Shown: positions 21,576 through 29,282 of the stretch, one piece after another | How the letters are laid out: each line of letters begins with the position of its first letter | Numbering within the stretch: position 1 is the first letter of the stretch | Assembly: GCA_965652775.1 (NCBI GenBank) | Contig: CBFGXP010000014.1 | Coordinates: 1-32,609 of the forward strand | Reading direction: 5' to 3' | Length of the DNA: 32,609 bases | Source: VBAS01 sp965652775 | GTDB taxonomy: Bacteria > Bacteroidota > Bacteroidia > Chitinophagales > Chitinophagaceae | The notes under the pieces: generated by a model | What the model saw: the letters and a program-made list of their open reading frames with translations, nothing else | What the model was told of the DNA's origin: nothing | Databases searched by the model: none | Translations under genes and position numbers: made by a program

Positions 21576-23801
21576 ATGAAAAGAATTCTAATGCTTACGG
21601 CATTGCTGTATGCAGTTTCGTGTATTTATGGCCAGGAAGATACATTGTCGGAAAAAACACTGGGAGAAGTAGTTATTTCTGCCAATAAATTTTCCACACA
21701 AAAAAGAAATATAACTCAGAAAATAGATATTATCACCGCTAAAACAATTGCCTCAACCAATGCTCAAAATACCGGCGACCTATTGATCAATTCAGGTAAT
21801 GTTTTTGTACAAAAAAGCCAACAGGGAGGTAGTAGTCCCGTTATCCGCGGTTTTGAAGCAAGCCGTGTTTTATTGGTGATTGATGGTATCAGGATGAACA
21901 ATGCAATTTATCGTGCTGGTCACTTACAAAACGTCATCACCGTAGATCAAAATATGCTGGAAAGAGTTGAAGTATTATATGGCCCTGCATCCACACTTTA
22001 TGGTAGCGATGCGCTTGGAGGTGTAATTCATTTAAGGACAAAACAACCATTGCTTTCAACAACTGCCAAACTTCGTGCTGATGGTTCATTATTCGGAAGA
22101 TTCAGTTCTGCAAACAATGAAAAAACCGTTCATTTCAATATCAGTCTTGGAGGAAAAAAATTTGCATGGCTTCAGTCTTACACGTACAGTTATTTTGGGG
22201 ATATGAAGATGGGTAATGATTATCATGAAAAATATCCCGGTTTCGGAAGCAGGGATTCATTTATTAACATTAATGGGGGTGTCGACAATATTGTTCTAAA
22301 TAATGATAACAGGATCCAACGATATTCAGGTTACAAACAATGGGACGTCGCTCAGAAATTTTTCTTTAAACAAAATGATAAGATCTCTCATCGTTTGAAT
22401 TTTCAATTCTCGAATTCAACTGACGTACCGCGGTATGATAGATTGCAGGATAAGAGAAATTTTGGTGGCAACATCGGCACAACCCTTCGTTACGCAGAAT
22501 GGTTTTATGGACCACAAACGAGATGGCTCGGTTCCTATGAAGTCAATGTCGTATCGGCTGGATTCTTTGAACAGTATCGGTTAAATGTAAATTACCAAAA
22601 CATTGAAGAAAGTCGCCAGCAAAGAGAATACCGTCGCTATGATCGCTTTGATAGCCGTGTTGAAAAACTTGATATCTGGGGATTCGTAATCGATGCAAGA
22701 AAAAAATGGAATGCTAATGATATTACCATCGGGCTTGATGGACAGTTAAATGACCTCACGTCCGTGGGCACAAGAACCAATCTTGCGACAGGGGCCGTCA
22801 GCAAGCTGGATTCGAGATATCCCAACGGGGAGAATAACGTAAATTACTTTGGCATATACGCTCAGCACCAGTTAAAAATGAAAAATGAAAAACTGATATT
22901 GAATGATGGTATTCGTTTGCAGGCTGTAAATCTAAACTCGACAATTGCTGACAACTCTTTTTTTAATTTGCCTGTTACTTCTATCGGGCAAAACACTTTT
23001 GCTATTACAGGGAATCTTGGTCTTGTTTATTTGCCTGGCAAGGATTTTAGATTAACCGTTGGCTTGTCTTCCGGTTTTAGAAATCCGAATATTGATGACC
23101 TGGCAAGAGTATTTGAGTCCAGTACAGCATTAGAGAGAGTGATCATTCCAAATCCGGACATAGATCCTGAGTATACCTACAATCTGGATCTTGGTCTTTC
23201 GCAAACAATTGCGGAAAGATTAAAATTTGAAATCACTGGTTTTTATACATTGTTTAGAAATGCAATTGGCTTAGCTCCATATAAACTAAATGGAGAAGAC
23301 TCGATTTTATACAATGGTGTTTCTTCTGCAGTATATGCAAACAGAAATGTAAAGGAAGCATACACTTATGGTTTTAATTCAAATATCACCGTTGATTTTA
23401 CTGAACAGCTTTCTTTCTTTGGAACTGTAACATACACTTACGGAAGATTTAAGAATCCGAATGGAACAAAAACGCCTCAGGATCATATACCGCCGGTATT
23501 CGGAAAAAGCTCTCTAAAATATAGTCATTCTCGATTTGAAACCGAAGGTTATGTTCTTTTTAACGGATGGAAAAAGATCAAAGACTACAATCTGGATGGT
23601 GAAGACAATCAGCAATATGCAACTCCCGATGGAATGCCATCCTGGTTTACCCTAAATTGGCGAAGTAGTTTTCAAATAAGCAAAATGGCACAGATTCAAT
23701 TTGCCATTGAAAATATTTTTGATCGCAATTACAGATATTTTGCCTCAGGATTTTCGGCTCCGGGAAGAAATTATGTACTGGCATTACGCACTAACTTTTA
23801 A
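21576..23801 (+). CDS. TonB-dependent outer-membrane receptor, haemoglobin/haem type
   Basis: This 741-residue receptor starts at ATG 21576, whose signal peptide (RILMLTALLYAVSCIYGQ) is clear. An upstream open frame back to 21414 overlaps the preceding gene and is not signal-like. The plug (about 30-155) contains GEVVISANKF, SSPVIRGFEASRVLLVIDG, ERVEVLYGPASTLYGSDA and GGVIHLRTK. There is no N-terminal carboxypeptidase-like extension, unlike SusC. The barrel has GFRNPNIDDLARVFE near 498-512 and IPNPDIDPEY near 523-532, which resemble the FRAP and NPNL boxes of haem/haemoglobin receptors (HmuR type). It ends in an aromatic-rich strand closing with LRTNF. Neighbours point the same way. A weak hairpin follows the gene. 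Confidence 0.9.
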   Translation: MKRILMLTALLYAVSCIYGQEDTLSEKTLGEVVISANKFSTQKRNITQKIDIITAKTIASTNAQNTGDLLINSGNVFVQKSQQGGSSPVIRGFEASRVLLVIDGIRMNNAIYRAGHLQNVITVDQNMLERVEVLYGPASTLYGSDALGGVIHLRTKQPLLSTTAKLRADGSLFGRFSSANNEKTVHFNISLGGKKFAWLQSYTYSYFGDMKMGNDYHEKYPGFGSRDSFININGGVDNIVLNNDNRIQRYSGYKQWDVAQKFFFKQNDKISHRLNFQFSNSTDVPRYDRLQDKRNFGGNIGTTLRYAEWFYGPQTRWLGSYEVNVVSAGFFEQYRLNVNYQNIEESRQQREYRRYDRFDSRVEKLDIWGFVIDARKKWNANDITIGLDGQLNDLTSVGTRTNLATGAVSKLDSRYPNGENNVNYFGIYAQHQLKMKNEKLILNDGIRLQAVNLNSTIADNSFFNLPVTSIGQNTFAITGNLGLVYLPGKDFRLTVGLSSGFRNPNIDDLARVFESSTALERVIIPNPDIDPEYTYNLDLGLSQTIAERLKFEITGFYTLFRNAIGLAPYKLNGEDSILYNGVSSAVYANRNVKEAYTYGFNSNITVDFTEQLSFFGTVTYTYGRFKNPNGTKTPQDHIPPVFGKSSLKYSHSRFETEGYVLFNGWKKIKDYNLDGEDNQQYATPDGMPSWFTLNWRSSFQISKMAQIQFAIENIFDRNYRYFASGFSAPGRNYVLALRTNF

Positions 23802-23806
23802 ACATA

Positions 23807-23840
23807 GGGGAATTGCGATCGGTCGCAGTCCCTTTCTATT
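23807..23840 (+). terminator. Possible terminator or attenuator after the TonB receptor gene
   Basis: The stem GGGA-TGCGA / TCGCA-TCCC with a small internal bulge and loop TCGG (23808-23832) is followed by a T-rich run tttctatttatt. It lies 6 bases after the receptor stop and 17 bases before the PepSY-like gene. It may reduce read-through into that gene. Confidence 0.45.
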
Positions 23841-23849
23841 TATTCTGAT

Positions 23850-24416
23850 TTGAATACTCAAAAACAAGCAAAACGCATCCGTTCTTTCAGGTATTTGCAC
23901 CGAAAGATCGCTATTTTTTTGTTTGTATTTTTCTTTATTATCTCCATTACCGGTTTACTTCTTGGCTGGAAAAAGATAACGGGTTTACTTGCTCCTACTC
24001 AAAAGGGTATTTCTACAAACGCTGCGACATGGCTAACAATAGACAGCCTTCAAAAGCTCGCTGCTCAATATTTACATGATTCTGTAGATAACAGACTTTC
24101 GGTAGAACTGGACAGGATTGATATCCGGCCGTCAAAAGGTATCGTTAAGTTTGTTTTTATAGATCACTATTGGGGTTTACAAATTGACTGTACGAGCGGC
24201 AAACTCTTACATATTGAAAAAAGGAACAGTGATTTTATTGAAGACATACACGATGGTACTATACTCGATAAGGTTTTTGGGACCGGCGAAAAATCAATGC
24301 TCGGGTATACCACGATAATGGGCCTTTCTCTTTTTTTGCTTACCGTGACGGGTTTTTGGTTGTGGTATGGGCCCAAACGCCTTAGGAAAAACAAAAAGAA
24401 AGCGGGCAGAATCTGA
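23850..24416 (+). CDS. PepSY-associated membrane protein
   Basis: This 188-residue inner-membrane protein has a basic N-terminus (KQAKRIRSFRYLHRKI), membrane helix 1 (AIFLFVFFFIISITGLLLGW, 21-40), a periplasmic domain of about 110 residues, and helix 2 (MGLSLFLLTVTGFWLWYG, 157-174) ending in a basic tail. The segment HRK at 17-19 and the IHDGTILDKVFG block near 133-144 fit PepSY-TM proteins, which accompany TonB receptors and are linked to iron or haem reduction. The short two-helix form is smaller than the four-helix siderophore reductases. The start is TTG; no in-frame ATG occurs before residue 150. It lies 48 bases after the receptor gene. Confidence 0.8.
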   Translation: MNTQKQAKRIRSFRYLHRKIAIFLFVFFFIISITGLLLGWKKITGLLAPTQKGISTNAATWLTIDSLQKLAAQYLHDSVDNRLSVELDRIDIRPSKGIVKFVFIDHYWGLQIDCTSGKLLHIEKRNSDFIEDIHDGTILDKVFGTGEKSMLGYTTIMGLSLFLLTVTGFWLWYGPKRLRKNKKKAGRI

Positions 24417-24473
24417 GAAGCCGCAAGCTTTCCTGAACCAATGTGTTTTAGTTCTATAGCCGCGTTATTTTAT

Positions 24474-24516
24474 ATTGAAAAATTACAATTCTGTGCAGCA
24501 TTTGAATTGAAAAATT
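24474..24516. repeat. Direct repeat attgaaaaatt upstream of the ECF sigma gene
   Basis: The 11-base sequence attgaaaaatt occurs at 24474-24484 and again at 24506-24516, exactly 32 bases apart (about three helical turns), 30-70 bases upstream of the sigma gene ATG. It could be a regulatory site, or chance in A+T-rich DNA. Confidence 0.35.
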
Positions 24517-24546
24517 GTCTAATTTACAGGCAACCAAAGGGAAATT

Positions 24547-25128
24547 ATGACCGAGGAGGCCATTTTACAAGGCTGTTTGAAAAATGATGCTGCTGCTCAG
24601 CGTGAACTTTACAACAAGTATAGTCCTAAGATGCTGGCTGTTTGTTATCGTTTCGCCCATAACCGGGAGGATGCCGAGGATATGTTGCAGGAGGGATTTA
24701 TCAAGGTCTTTTTACAAATGCATACGTTCGAAAACCGTGGCGCTTTTGAAGGGTGGATCAGGAGAATCGTAGTACACACATGCATCAACATCCTTAAGAG
24801 AAATAAGAAGTTCAATGACAGTGTTGATATTATTCACGCCACGAGTGTTCAGGTTAGAGAAGAAAGCGTGCCTTCGATCATACAGGCAAAGCAAGTAGTG
24901 GAGTGCATACGAATGTTGCCCATGGGGTACCGTACAGTTCTTAATTTATATGCAGTTGAGGGTTACAGCCATCGTGAGATTTCGAAAATGCTGGATATAG
25001 AAGAAAGCACAAGCCGAAGCCAGTATACCAGGGCGAAAGCAATGCTTGAAGACATTTTGGTCAGGAAAAAGATTTTACAAAAGTCAAGGCAGCAAACAGA
25101 ATGGATTGCTTTGGCTGGCAATCGATAA
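24547..25128 (+). CDS. ECF-family RNA polymerase sigma factor
   Basis: This 193-residue sigma-70-family ECF factor has region 2 (about 20-90), with YNKYSPKMLAVCYRFAHNREDAEDMLQEGF-type helices where the AEDMLQEGFIKVF core is standard, followed by FEGWIRRIVVHTCINILKR. Region 4 (about 120-175) has LPMGYRTVLNLYAVEGYSH, REISKMLDIEESTSRSQ and RAKAML, the -35-recognition helix-turn-helix. No region 1.1 or 3 is present. It directs core polymerase to a regulon that cannot be read here. The next gene starts 31 bases later and encodes a likely membrane-spanning anti-sigma partner, so the pair is expected to work as one signalling unit, and the sigma factor probably controls this operon. Confidence 0.94.
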   Translation: MTEEAILQGCLKNDAAAQRELYNKYSPKMLAVCYRFAHNREDAEDMLQEGFIKVFLQMHTFENRGAFEGWIRRIVVHTCINILKRNKKFNDSVDIIHATSVQVREESVPSIIQAKQVVECIRMLPMGYRTVLNLYAVEGYSHREISKMLDIEESTSRSQYTRAKAMLEDILVRKKILQKSRQQTEWIALAGNR

Positions 25129-25159
25129 AAATAATCCGTCCCAAATCACTGACTGGTTT

Positions 25160-26572
25160 ATGGAGAGACAATTCAATAATGGGGATTTTGAGAAGCTGTT
25201 GAGAGATAATGCTAACCAATACCGGATGTACCCTTCGGAAAAGGTTTGGAAAGGTATTCACTCAGCTTTACACACACGCCGCAGATGGTATGGCCTTACT
25301 GCAGCTATTCTATTTTTAATTACCGGTTCGGTTGTTTCGATCGTCATTTTTAACGATAAGCCTGAAAAAAATACTATTTCGGAGCAAAAAATTGACGCAG
25401 TTAACAACAATATTCCCAAAGAAAAGCCTCTATCAACAGGTAATACCCCAAAATTTACCCCCGGAGCCAAAGAGACAAAAACAGCCGGCCATGGACCGGT
25501 TTATAGGTCAGAATCATATTTAAGTAATTCGGTTCTTAATAGAAGTGGTGATCATGACCAGTCAATTGTAAGCCTGGATTATTCTAACAAAATAGGTGTT
25601 GAAGAGTCTATTGAGTTAAATCCGAATGATAAAAATGAAATATCGGGTGATGAGCAATTTTTAATTGACCTGGGAATTTTAAAAAATAACAAGAATGTTG
25701 AAATTGAGGTCGCCGATATTGATGCATTAGCTGTGAAAGAAAAAAATATAACGGATCAAAGCCGTGTGGATGAGAATACGGTGAAAAAGATTACTGATGA
25801 TATATCTGCGCTGGCTTCACAAAATATTCCAATAACAAAATCAAAAAAACAATCAAAGCTTACTGCACAGGTTTATTTTGCACCCACCGTCAGTTACCGC
25901 AAACTTAGTGAAAATAAAAACGTATATAATAATAGTAGCTTCTATATGCCGTCAATCGATGTAAACAATCTTGTAAAGCACAAGCCGGCGATGGGTCTTG
26001 AATTTGGATTCGAGGGAAGATATCATGTCAATAAAACGTTTTCTTTAAAAACGGGTTTACAATTTAATATAAACCGTTACGATATAAAGGCGTATTCGCA
26101 TCCTACTGAAATTGCTACAGTGGCCTTGAGTAGTGGTTACGGAATTGACTCTCTTGCAGGGTTGAGCAACTATCGTAATTTCAGCAACAACGCACCCGCA
26201 CCTAATTGGCTGGAGAATTTTTATTTCCAGGTAGCAGTTCCTGTTGGCGCAGAAATAATTCTTTCCGATAAAAAGAATTTTCAATGGGGAATTAGCGGAA
26301 CGATACAGCCTACTTATGTAATTGGCGATAGAGCTTATGTAATCTCCAGTGATTATAAAAACTATGCAAAATTTCCGGATCTTATGCGCCGATGGAACTT
26401 AAGCACCGGAATAGGAACATTTGTTTCGTATTCCACGGGCAGAATTCAATGGCAGGCAGGTCCGCATTTGAGATATCAACACTTATCCAGCTTTGTTAGT
26501 GAATTGACCGTAAAAGAAAATTTATTTGCAATTGGGTTGAAAGTGGGAGCTACCCTCAACAATAATAAGTAG
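25160..26572 (+). CDS. Probable dual membrane-spanning anti-sigma factor with outer-membrane beta-barrel domain
   Basis: This protein has 470 residues from ATG 25160. Residues 1-42 form a short charged cytosolic segment (FEKLLRDNANQYRMYPSEKV, then WKGIHSALHTRRR), the usual form of Bacteroidota anti-sigma N-termini. A single membrane helix follows (WYGLTAAILFLITGSVVSIV, about 43-62). Residues about 65-233 are a polar, Asn/Lys/Glu-rich linker. Residues about 234-470 show alternating beta-strands typical of PorT/OmpW-like barrels (KLTAQVYFAPTVSYRKL, HKPAMGLEFGFEGRYHV, FSLKTGLQFNINRY, and a final strand with IGLKVGATL). This layout matches the dual membrane-spanning anti-sigma (Dma) proteins of Bacteroides. 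The frame is open back to 25046, inside the sigma gene, but that part is not family-like. A strong terminator follows. Confidence 0.8.
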   Translation: MERQFNNGDFEKLLRDNANQYRMYPSEKVWKGIHSALHTRRRWYGLTAAILFLITGSVVSIVIFNDKPEKNTISEQKIDAVNNNIPKEKPLSTGNTPKFTPGAKETKTAGHGPVYRSESYLSNSVLNRSGDHDQSIVSLDYSNKIGVEESIELNPNDKNEISGDEQFLIDLGILKNNKNVEIEVADIDALAVKEKNITDQSRVDENTVKKITDDISALASQNIPITKSKKQSKLTAQVYFAPTVSYRKLSENKNVYNNSSFYMPSIDVNNLVKHKPAMGLEFGFEGRYHVNKTFSLKTGLQFNINRYDIKAYSHPTEIATVALSSGYGIDSLAGLSNYRNFSNNAPAPNWLENFYFQVAVPVGAEIILSDKKNFQWGISGTIQPTYVIGDRAYVISSDYKNYAKFPDLMRRWNLSTGIGTFVSYSTGRIQWQAGPHLRYQHLSSFVSELTVKENLFAIGLKVGATLNNNK

Positions 26573-26601
26573 CCGATACTAACTGCACATTTTTTGCCTT
26601 G

Positions 26602-26640
26602 TATCCCGGTCCCGCATTGTGCGGGATCGGGATATTTGTT
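26602..26640 (+). terminator. Intrinsic terminator after the sigma/anti-sigma operon
   Basis: A 15-base stem (26602-26616 with 26620-26634, loop TTG, one G-T wobble) built around TATCCCGGTCCCGCA is followed by tttgtttt. It lies 30 bases after the anti-sigma stop. The T-run also contributes the TTTG of the next gene's promoter. Confidence 0.8.
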
Positions 26641-26667
26641 TTCAGCACACGATTTCCTTTAAATTTA
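26635..26667 (+). promoter_or_regulatory. Bacteroidota-type promoter for the lipoprotein gene, start-proximal
   Basis: TTTG (26635-26638), a 21-base spacer and TAAATTTA (26660-26667, one mismatch from TAnnTTTG) form the best two-part promoter in the window. The -7 box ends 4 bases before the ATG at 26672, so the transcript would have almost no leader. Confidence 0.5.
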
Positions 26668-26671
26668 TAGC

Positions 26672-27244
26672 ATGAAAAACTATTTCGTTATTTCCGCCCT
26701 GTTACTTATCCTATTTATCAATTGTAAAGAAGGTGCAACAGACAGAAAAGTATCAAAAGAAGATCCGCCTATTTCTGCCTTGTCCATCATCAAAGGACAG
26801 ATTAATGATCTTGAGACTTCACTTTACGAGGTAAAGAAATTTGAAACTATTGGGAATGTAGTCGATAGCTCTTACTTAAAGAAGGAAGAGATCAGGACCG
26901 TCGCATCACCATTTCTTTCGCTACGGGAAATCGCAGATGAAAATTACTATGAAAGATATACGGAAGACAAAGTGCTCGATGCGCAGCAAAACATACTAAA
27001 CATTACTTCGATAGCAAAAAGCGATACAATGGAGATACAAAAGCAATTTATCGTCATTGAAATTTCTCCAACTGAAAATAGTAAAGTACAAAGTATTTAT
27101 ATTGACAGGTATAACTCAAAAGGTGATAGCACACTTGAACAAAAACTATATTGGGAGATAGATAAGTCTTTTTTGATCAGGAATATCATAGAGAAAAAGG
27201 ATCAGCCAGAGAAAATTCATACCATAAAAGTTGTGTGGCAATAA
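26672..27244 (+). CDS. Hypothetical lipoprotein
   Basis: This 190-residue protein has a signal sequence (YFVISALLLILFINC) with the lipobox FINC, lipidated at Cys 18. The mature part starts with a charged linker (KEGATDRKVSKEDPP). A helical region follows (SALSIIKGQINDLETSLYEV), then a domain of mixed strands (QKQFIVIEISPTENSKVQ, VQSIYIDRYNSKGDS, LEQKLYWEIDKSFLIRNI, KIHTIKVVWQ) that resembles a small beta-sheet domain of the NTF2- or LolA-like kind, but I cannot assign a family. It lies between the anti-sigma operon terminator and uvrC. The stop codon overlaps a possible uvrC promoter box. Confidence 0.75.
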   Translation: MKNYFVISALLLILFINCKEGATDRKVSKEDPPISALSIIKGQINDLETSLYEVKKFETIGNVVDSSYLKKEEIRTVASPFLSLREIADENYYERYTEDKVLDAQQNILNITSIAKSDTMEIQKQFIVIEISPTENSKVQSIYIDRYNSKGDSTLEQKLYWEIDKSFLIRNIIEKKDQPEKIHTIKVVWQ

Positions 27245-27249
27245 TTTTG
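27242..27249 (+). promoter_or_regulatory. Possible -7 promoter box for uvrC
   Basis: TAATTTTG matches TAnnTTTG in full and includes the stop codon of the lipoprotein gene. It would give a leader of about 23 bases for uvrC. No convincing -33 element was found at the standard spacing. Confidence 0.35.
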
Positions 27250-27277
27250 CCTGTGTATTTAATTAATAGCGGATTCA

Positions 27278-29089
27278 ATGACAAATTCCGAATTTCAAGA
27301 TATTGCACAAACAATCCCCCGCGAACCCGGGATCTATAAATATTACAATAAAGAAAATGAGCTGCTTTATGTAGGCAAGGCAAAAGATCTTCGTAAACGT
27401 GTGAGTTCATATTTTCTTAAAAACCTCACCAGTTATAAGACCCATGAACTGGTAAACCGGATAAGCCACATTGAATTTACAATTGTAAACTCTGAACAAG
27501 ACGCCTTTTTTCTCGAGAATTCCCTGATAAAAAATTTTCAACCCCGATTTAATATCAATCTAAAAGATGATAAATCCTACCCATATATTGTTATAAAGAA
27601 CGAACCTTTTCCCCGGGTTTTTCTTACCCGTAAGCGCATTGAAGATGGTTCCGATTATCTTGGCCCTTATACATCTGTACATAGGGTACGTGAATTAATA
27701 AATTTTATACGACACACAATTCCTATCAGAACATGTGCCTTGAACCTGACGCAAAGGAACATTGAACGGAAAAAATTTAAAGTTTGTCTTGAATATCATT
27801 TAGGAAATTGTAAGGGACCGTGCGAGGCTTTGCAAAATGAACAAGATTATAATGAAGGAATTGAGCAGGTGAAAAATCTTCTTAAGGGTAATCTTAATCC
27901 GGTAATAAATCATTTCAAAGATGAAATGAAAGGATTTGCGGAAAAATTAGAATTTGAAAAAGCTGATGTAATAAGAAAGAAAATTGATTTTCTAAAAAAT
28001 TACCAGTCAAAATCCGTTGTAGCAAATCCCCGACTATCGGAATTGGATGTTTTCTCAATAGTAAAACATGAAGAGAATGCATATATCAATTACCTGATGG
28101 TCCAAAACGGCACTATTGTTCAAACTAAAACCATTTTGACTGAAAGTTTTCTGGATGAATCGGAAGAAGAGATCCTGACTTTTGCTGTTGCACAGTTACG
28201 AAACACCTTTAACAGTAACGCAAAGGAGATTGTTGTGCCATTTGCAATTGTTTACCCCCAGAATGAAATAGTGATCACAATACCCAAAGGCGGTGATAAA
28301 AAAAAGCTATTGGAGCTTTCAGAAAAAAATGCACAGTACTTTATTGATGAGATAAAAAATAAACAACGTCTTAAACTTAGTAAACAAAGTACAGATAAGC
28401 TTGACCTGTTAAAACAGGTTCAGCTGGATTTAAAACTTCTCCAAACACCATTTCATATCGAGTGTTTCGACAACTCCAATTTCCAGGGTGCTTACCCGGT
28501 TTCTGCAATGGTATGCTTTAAAAATGGCGAGCCAAGTAAAAAGGATTACAGGCATTTTAATGTAAAAACGGTTCAGGGTATCAATGATTTTGCGACTATG
28601 AAGGAAGCCGTTTATAGAAGGTATAGAAGGGTAATAGAGGAATCATTGCCATGGCCGGACCTTGTGCTCATTGACGGCGGAAAGGGCCAATTAAGCGCCG
28701 CTGCTGAAGCGTTACAAGAGTTGAATGCTTCAGGCAAAACCACATTAGCGGGGCTCGCAAAAAATGAAGAAGAGATCTTTTTTACCGGGGATCATGAATC
28801 ACTCAAATTGCCTTATGACAGTGAGAGTCTCAAATTTATTCGTCGCATACGGGATGAGGTGCATCGTTTCGGTATTGCTCATCATAGAAAAAGAAGAGCG
28901 AAAGGTGTTTTTAAAAATGAACTCGAAGAAATAAAAGGTATAGGAAAAGATACCGCTGATCGTTTATTGAAAGAATTTAAATCTGTAAAAAACATCAAAG
29001 AAAAAGATGTAAGTGAGTTGTCAAAAATTATTGGAAAAGCAAAAGCTGCCATGCTACTTAATGAATTAAAAAAAATGGGGCCCGGATAG
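27278..29089 (+). CDS. uvrC: UvrABC excinuclease subunit C
   Basis: This 603-residue nucleotide-excision-repair nuclease makes the two incisions flanking DNA damage after UvrA/UvrB loading. An N-terminal GIY-YIG domain (about 12-95) has GIYKYYNKENELLYVGKA and DLRKRVSSYF. A cysteine-bearing segment (TCALNLTQRN, CLEYHLGNCKGPCEA) follows. The UVR domain that contacts UvrB is at about 205-240 (FEKADVIRKKIDFLKNY). The RNase H-like 5'-incision domain has IECFDNSNFQG, then LVLIDGGKGQLSAA. The C-terminal helix-hairpin-helix region is LEEIKGIGKDTADRLLKEFKS-like (ELEEIKGIGKDTAD core), then SKIIGKAKAAMLL. The length is typical. The stop codon lies within a hairpin terminator. Confidence 0.97.
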   Translation: MTNSEFQDIAQTIPREPGIYKYYNKENELLYVGKAKDLRKRVSSYFLKNLTSYKTHELVNRISHIEFTIVNSEQDAFFLENSLIKNFQPRFNINLKDDKSYPYIVIKNEPFPRVFLTRKRIEDGSDYLGPYTSVHRVRELINFIRHTIPIRTCALNLTQRNIERKKFKVCLEYHLGNCKGPCEALQNEQDYNEGIEQVKNLLKGNLNPVINHFKDEMKGFAEKLEFEKADVIRKKIDFLKNYQSKSVVANPRLSELDVFSIVKHEENAYINYLMVQNGTIVQTKTILTESFLDESEEEILTFAVAQLRNTFNSNAKEIVVPFAIVYPQNEIVITIPKGGDKKKLLELSEKNAQYFIDEIKNKQRLKLSKQSTDKLDLLKQVQLDLKLLQTPFHIECFDNSNFQGAYPVSAMVCFKNGEPSKKDYRHFNVKTVQGINDFATMKEAVYRRYRRVIEESLPWPDLVLIDGGKGQLSAAAEALQELNASGKTTLAGLAKNEEEIFFTGDHESLKLPYDSESLKFIRRIRDEVHRFGIAHHRKRRAKGVFKNELEEIKGIGKDTADRLLKEFKSVKNIKEKDVSELSKIIGKAKAAMLLNELKKMGPG

Positions 29090-29107
29090 AAATCCAGCCC
29101 CGTTTTT
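29077..29107 (+). terminator. Intrinsic terminator at the end of uvrC
   Basis: The outer stem GGGGC/GCCCC (29077-29081 with 29097-29101) and the inner stem GGAT/ATCC enclose the uvrC stop codon, followed by gttttt. The gene end and terminator therefore overlap. Confidence 0.7.
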
Positions 29108-29219
29108 AAAATCCAATATCCTATGAAAAACCGAAATAAAAGTACAACATTTATTGACATTTCCTATACCCGGTATTGGTATTTTTTATTTTATCAACAT
29201 TATGAGAATTAGCTGTTGA

Positions 29220-29256
29220 AACAAAAAAAACAGTCTCGCTTTAGACGAGACTGTTT
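29220..29256 (-). terminator. Intrinsic terminator of the gldLMN operon
   Basis: A perfect 11-base stem AAACAGTCTCG/CGAGACTGTTT (29228-29238 with 29246-29256), loop of 7, is followed on the - strand by a run of eight T (counting those in the stem end). It lies 27 bases beyond the gldN stop. Confidence 0.85.
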
Positions 29257-29282
29257 GATAGTATTTTTACTAAGATGTCTGT

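Noticed and set aside
25046..25159. N-terminal extension of the anti-sigma protein beginning inside the sigma factor gene
   Set aside because: The extra 38 residues are a frame-shifted reading of the sigma gene's 3' end and do not look like an anti-sigma N-terminus. ATG 25160 gives the expected domain start.
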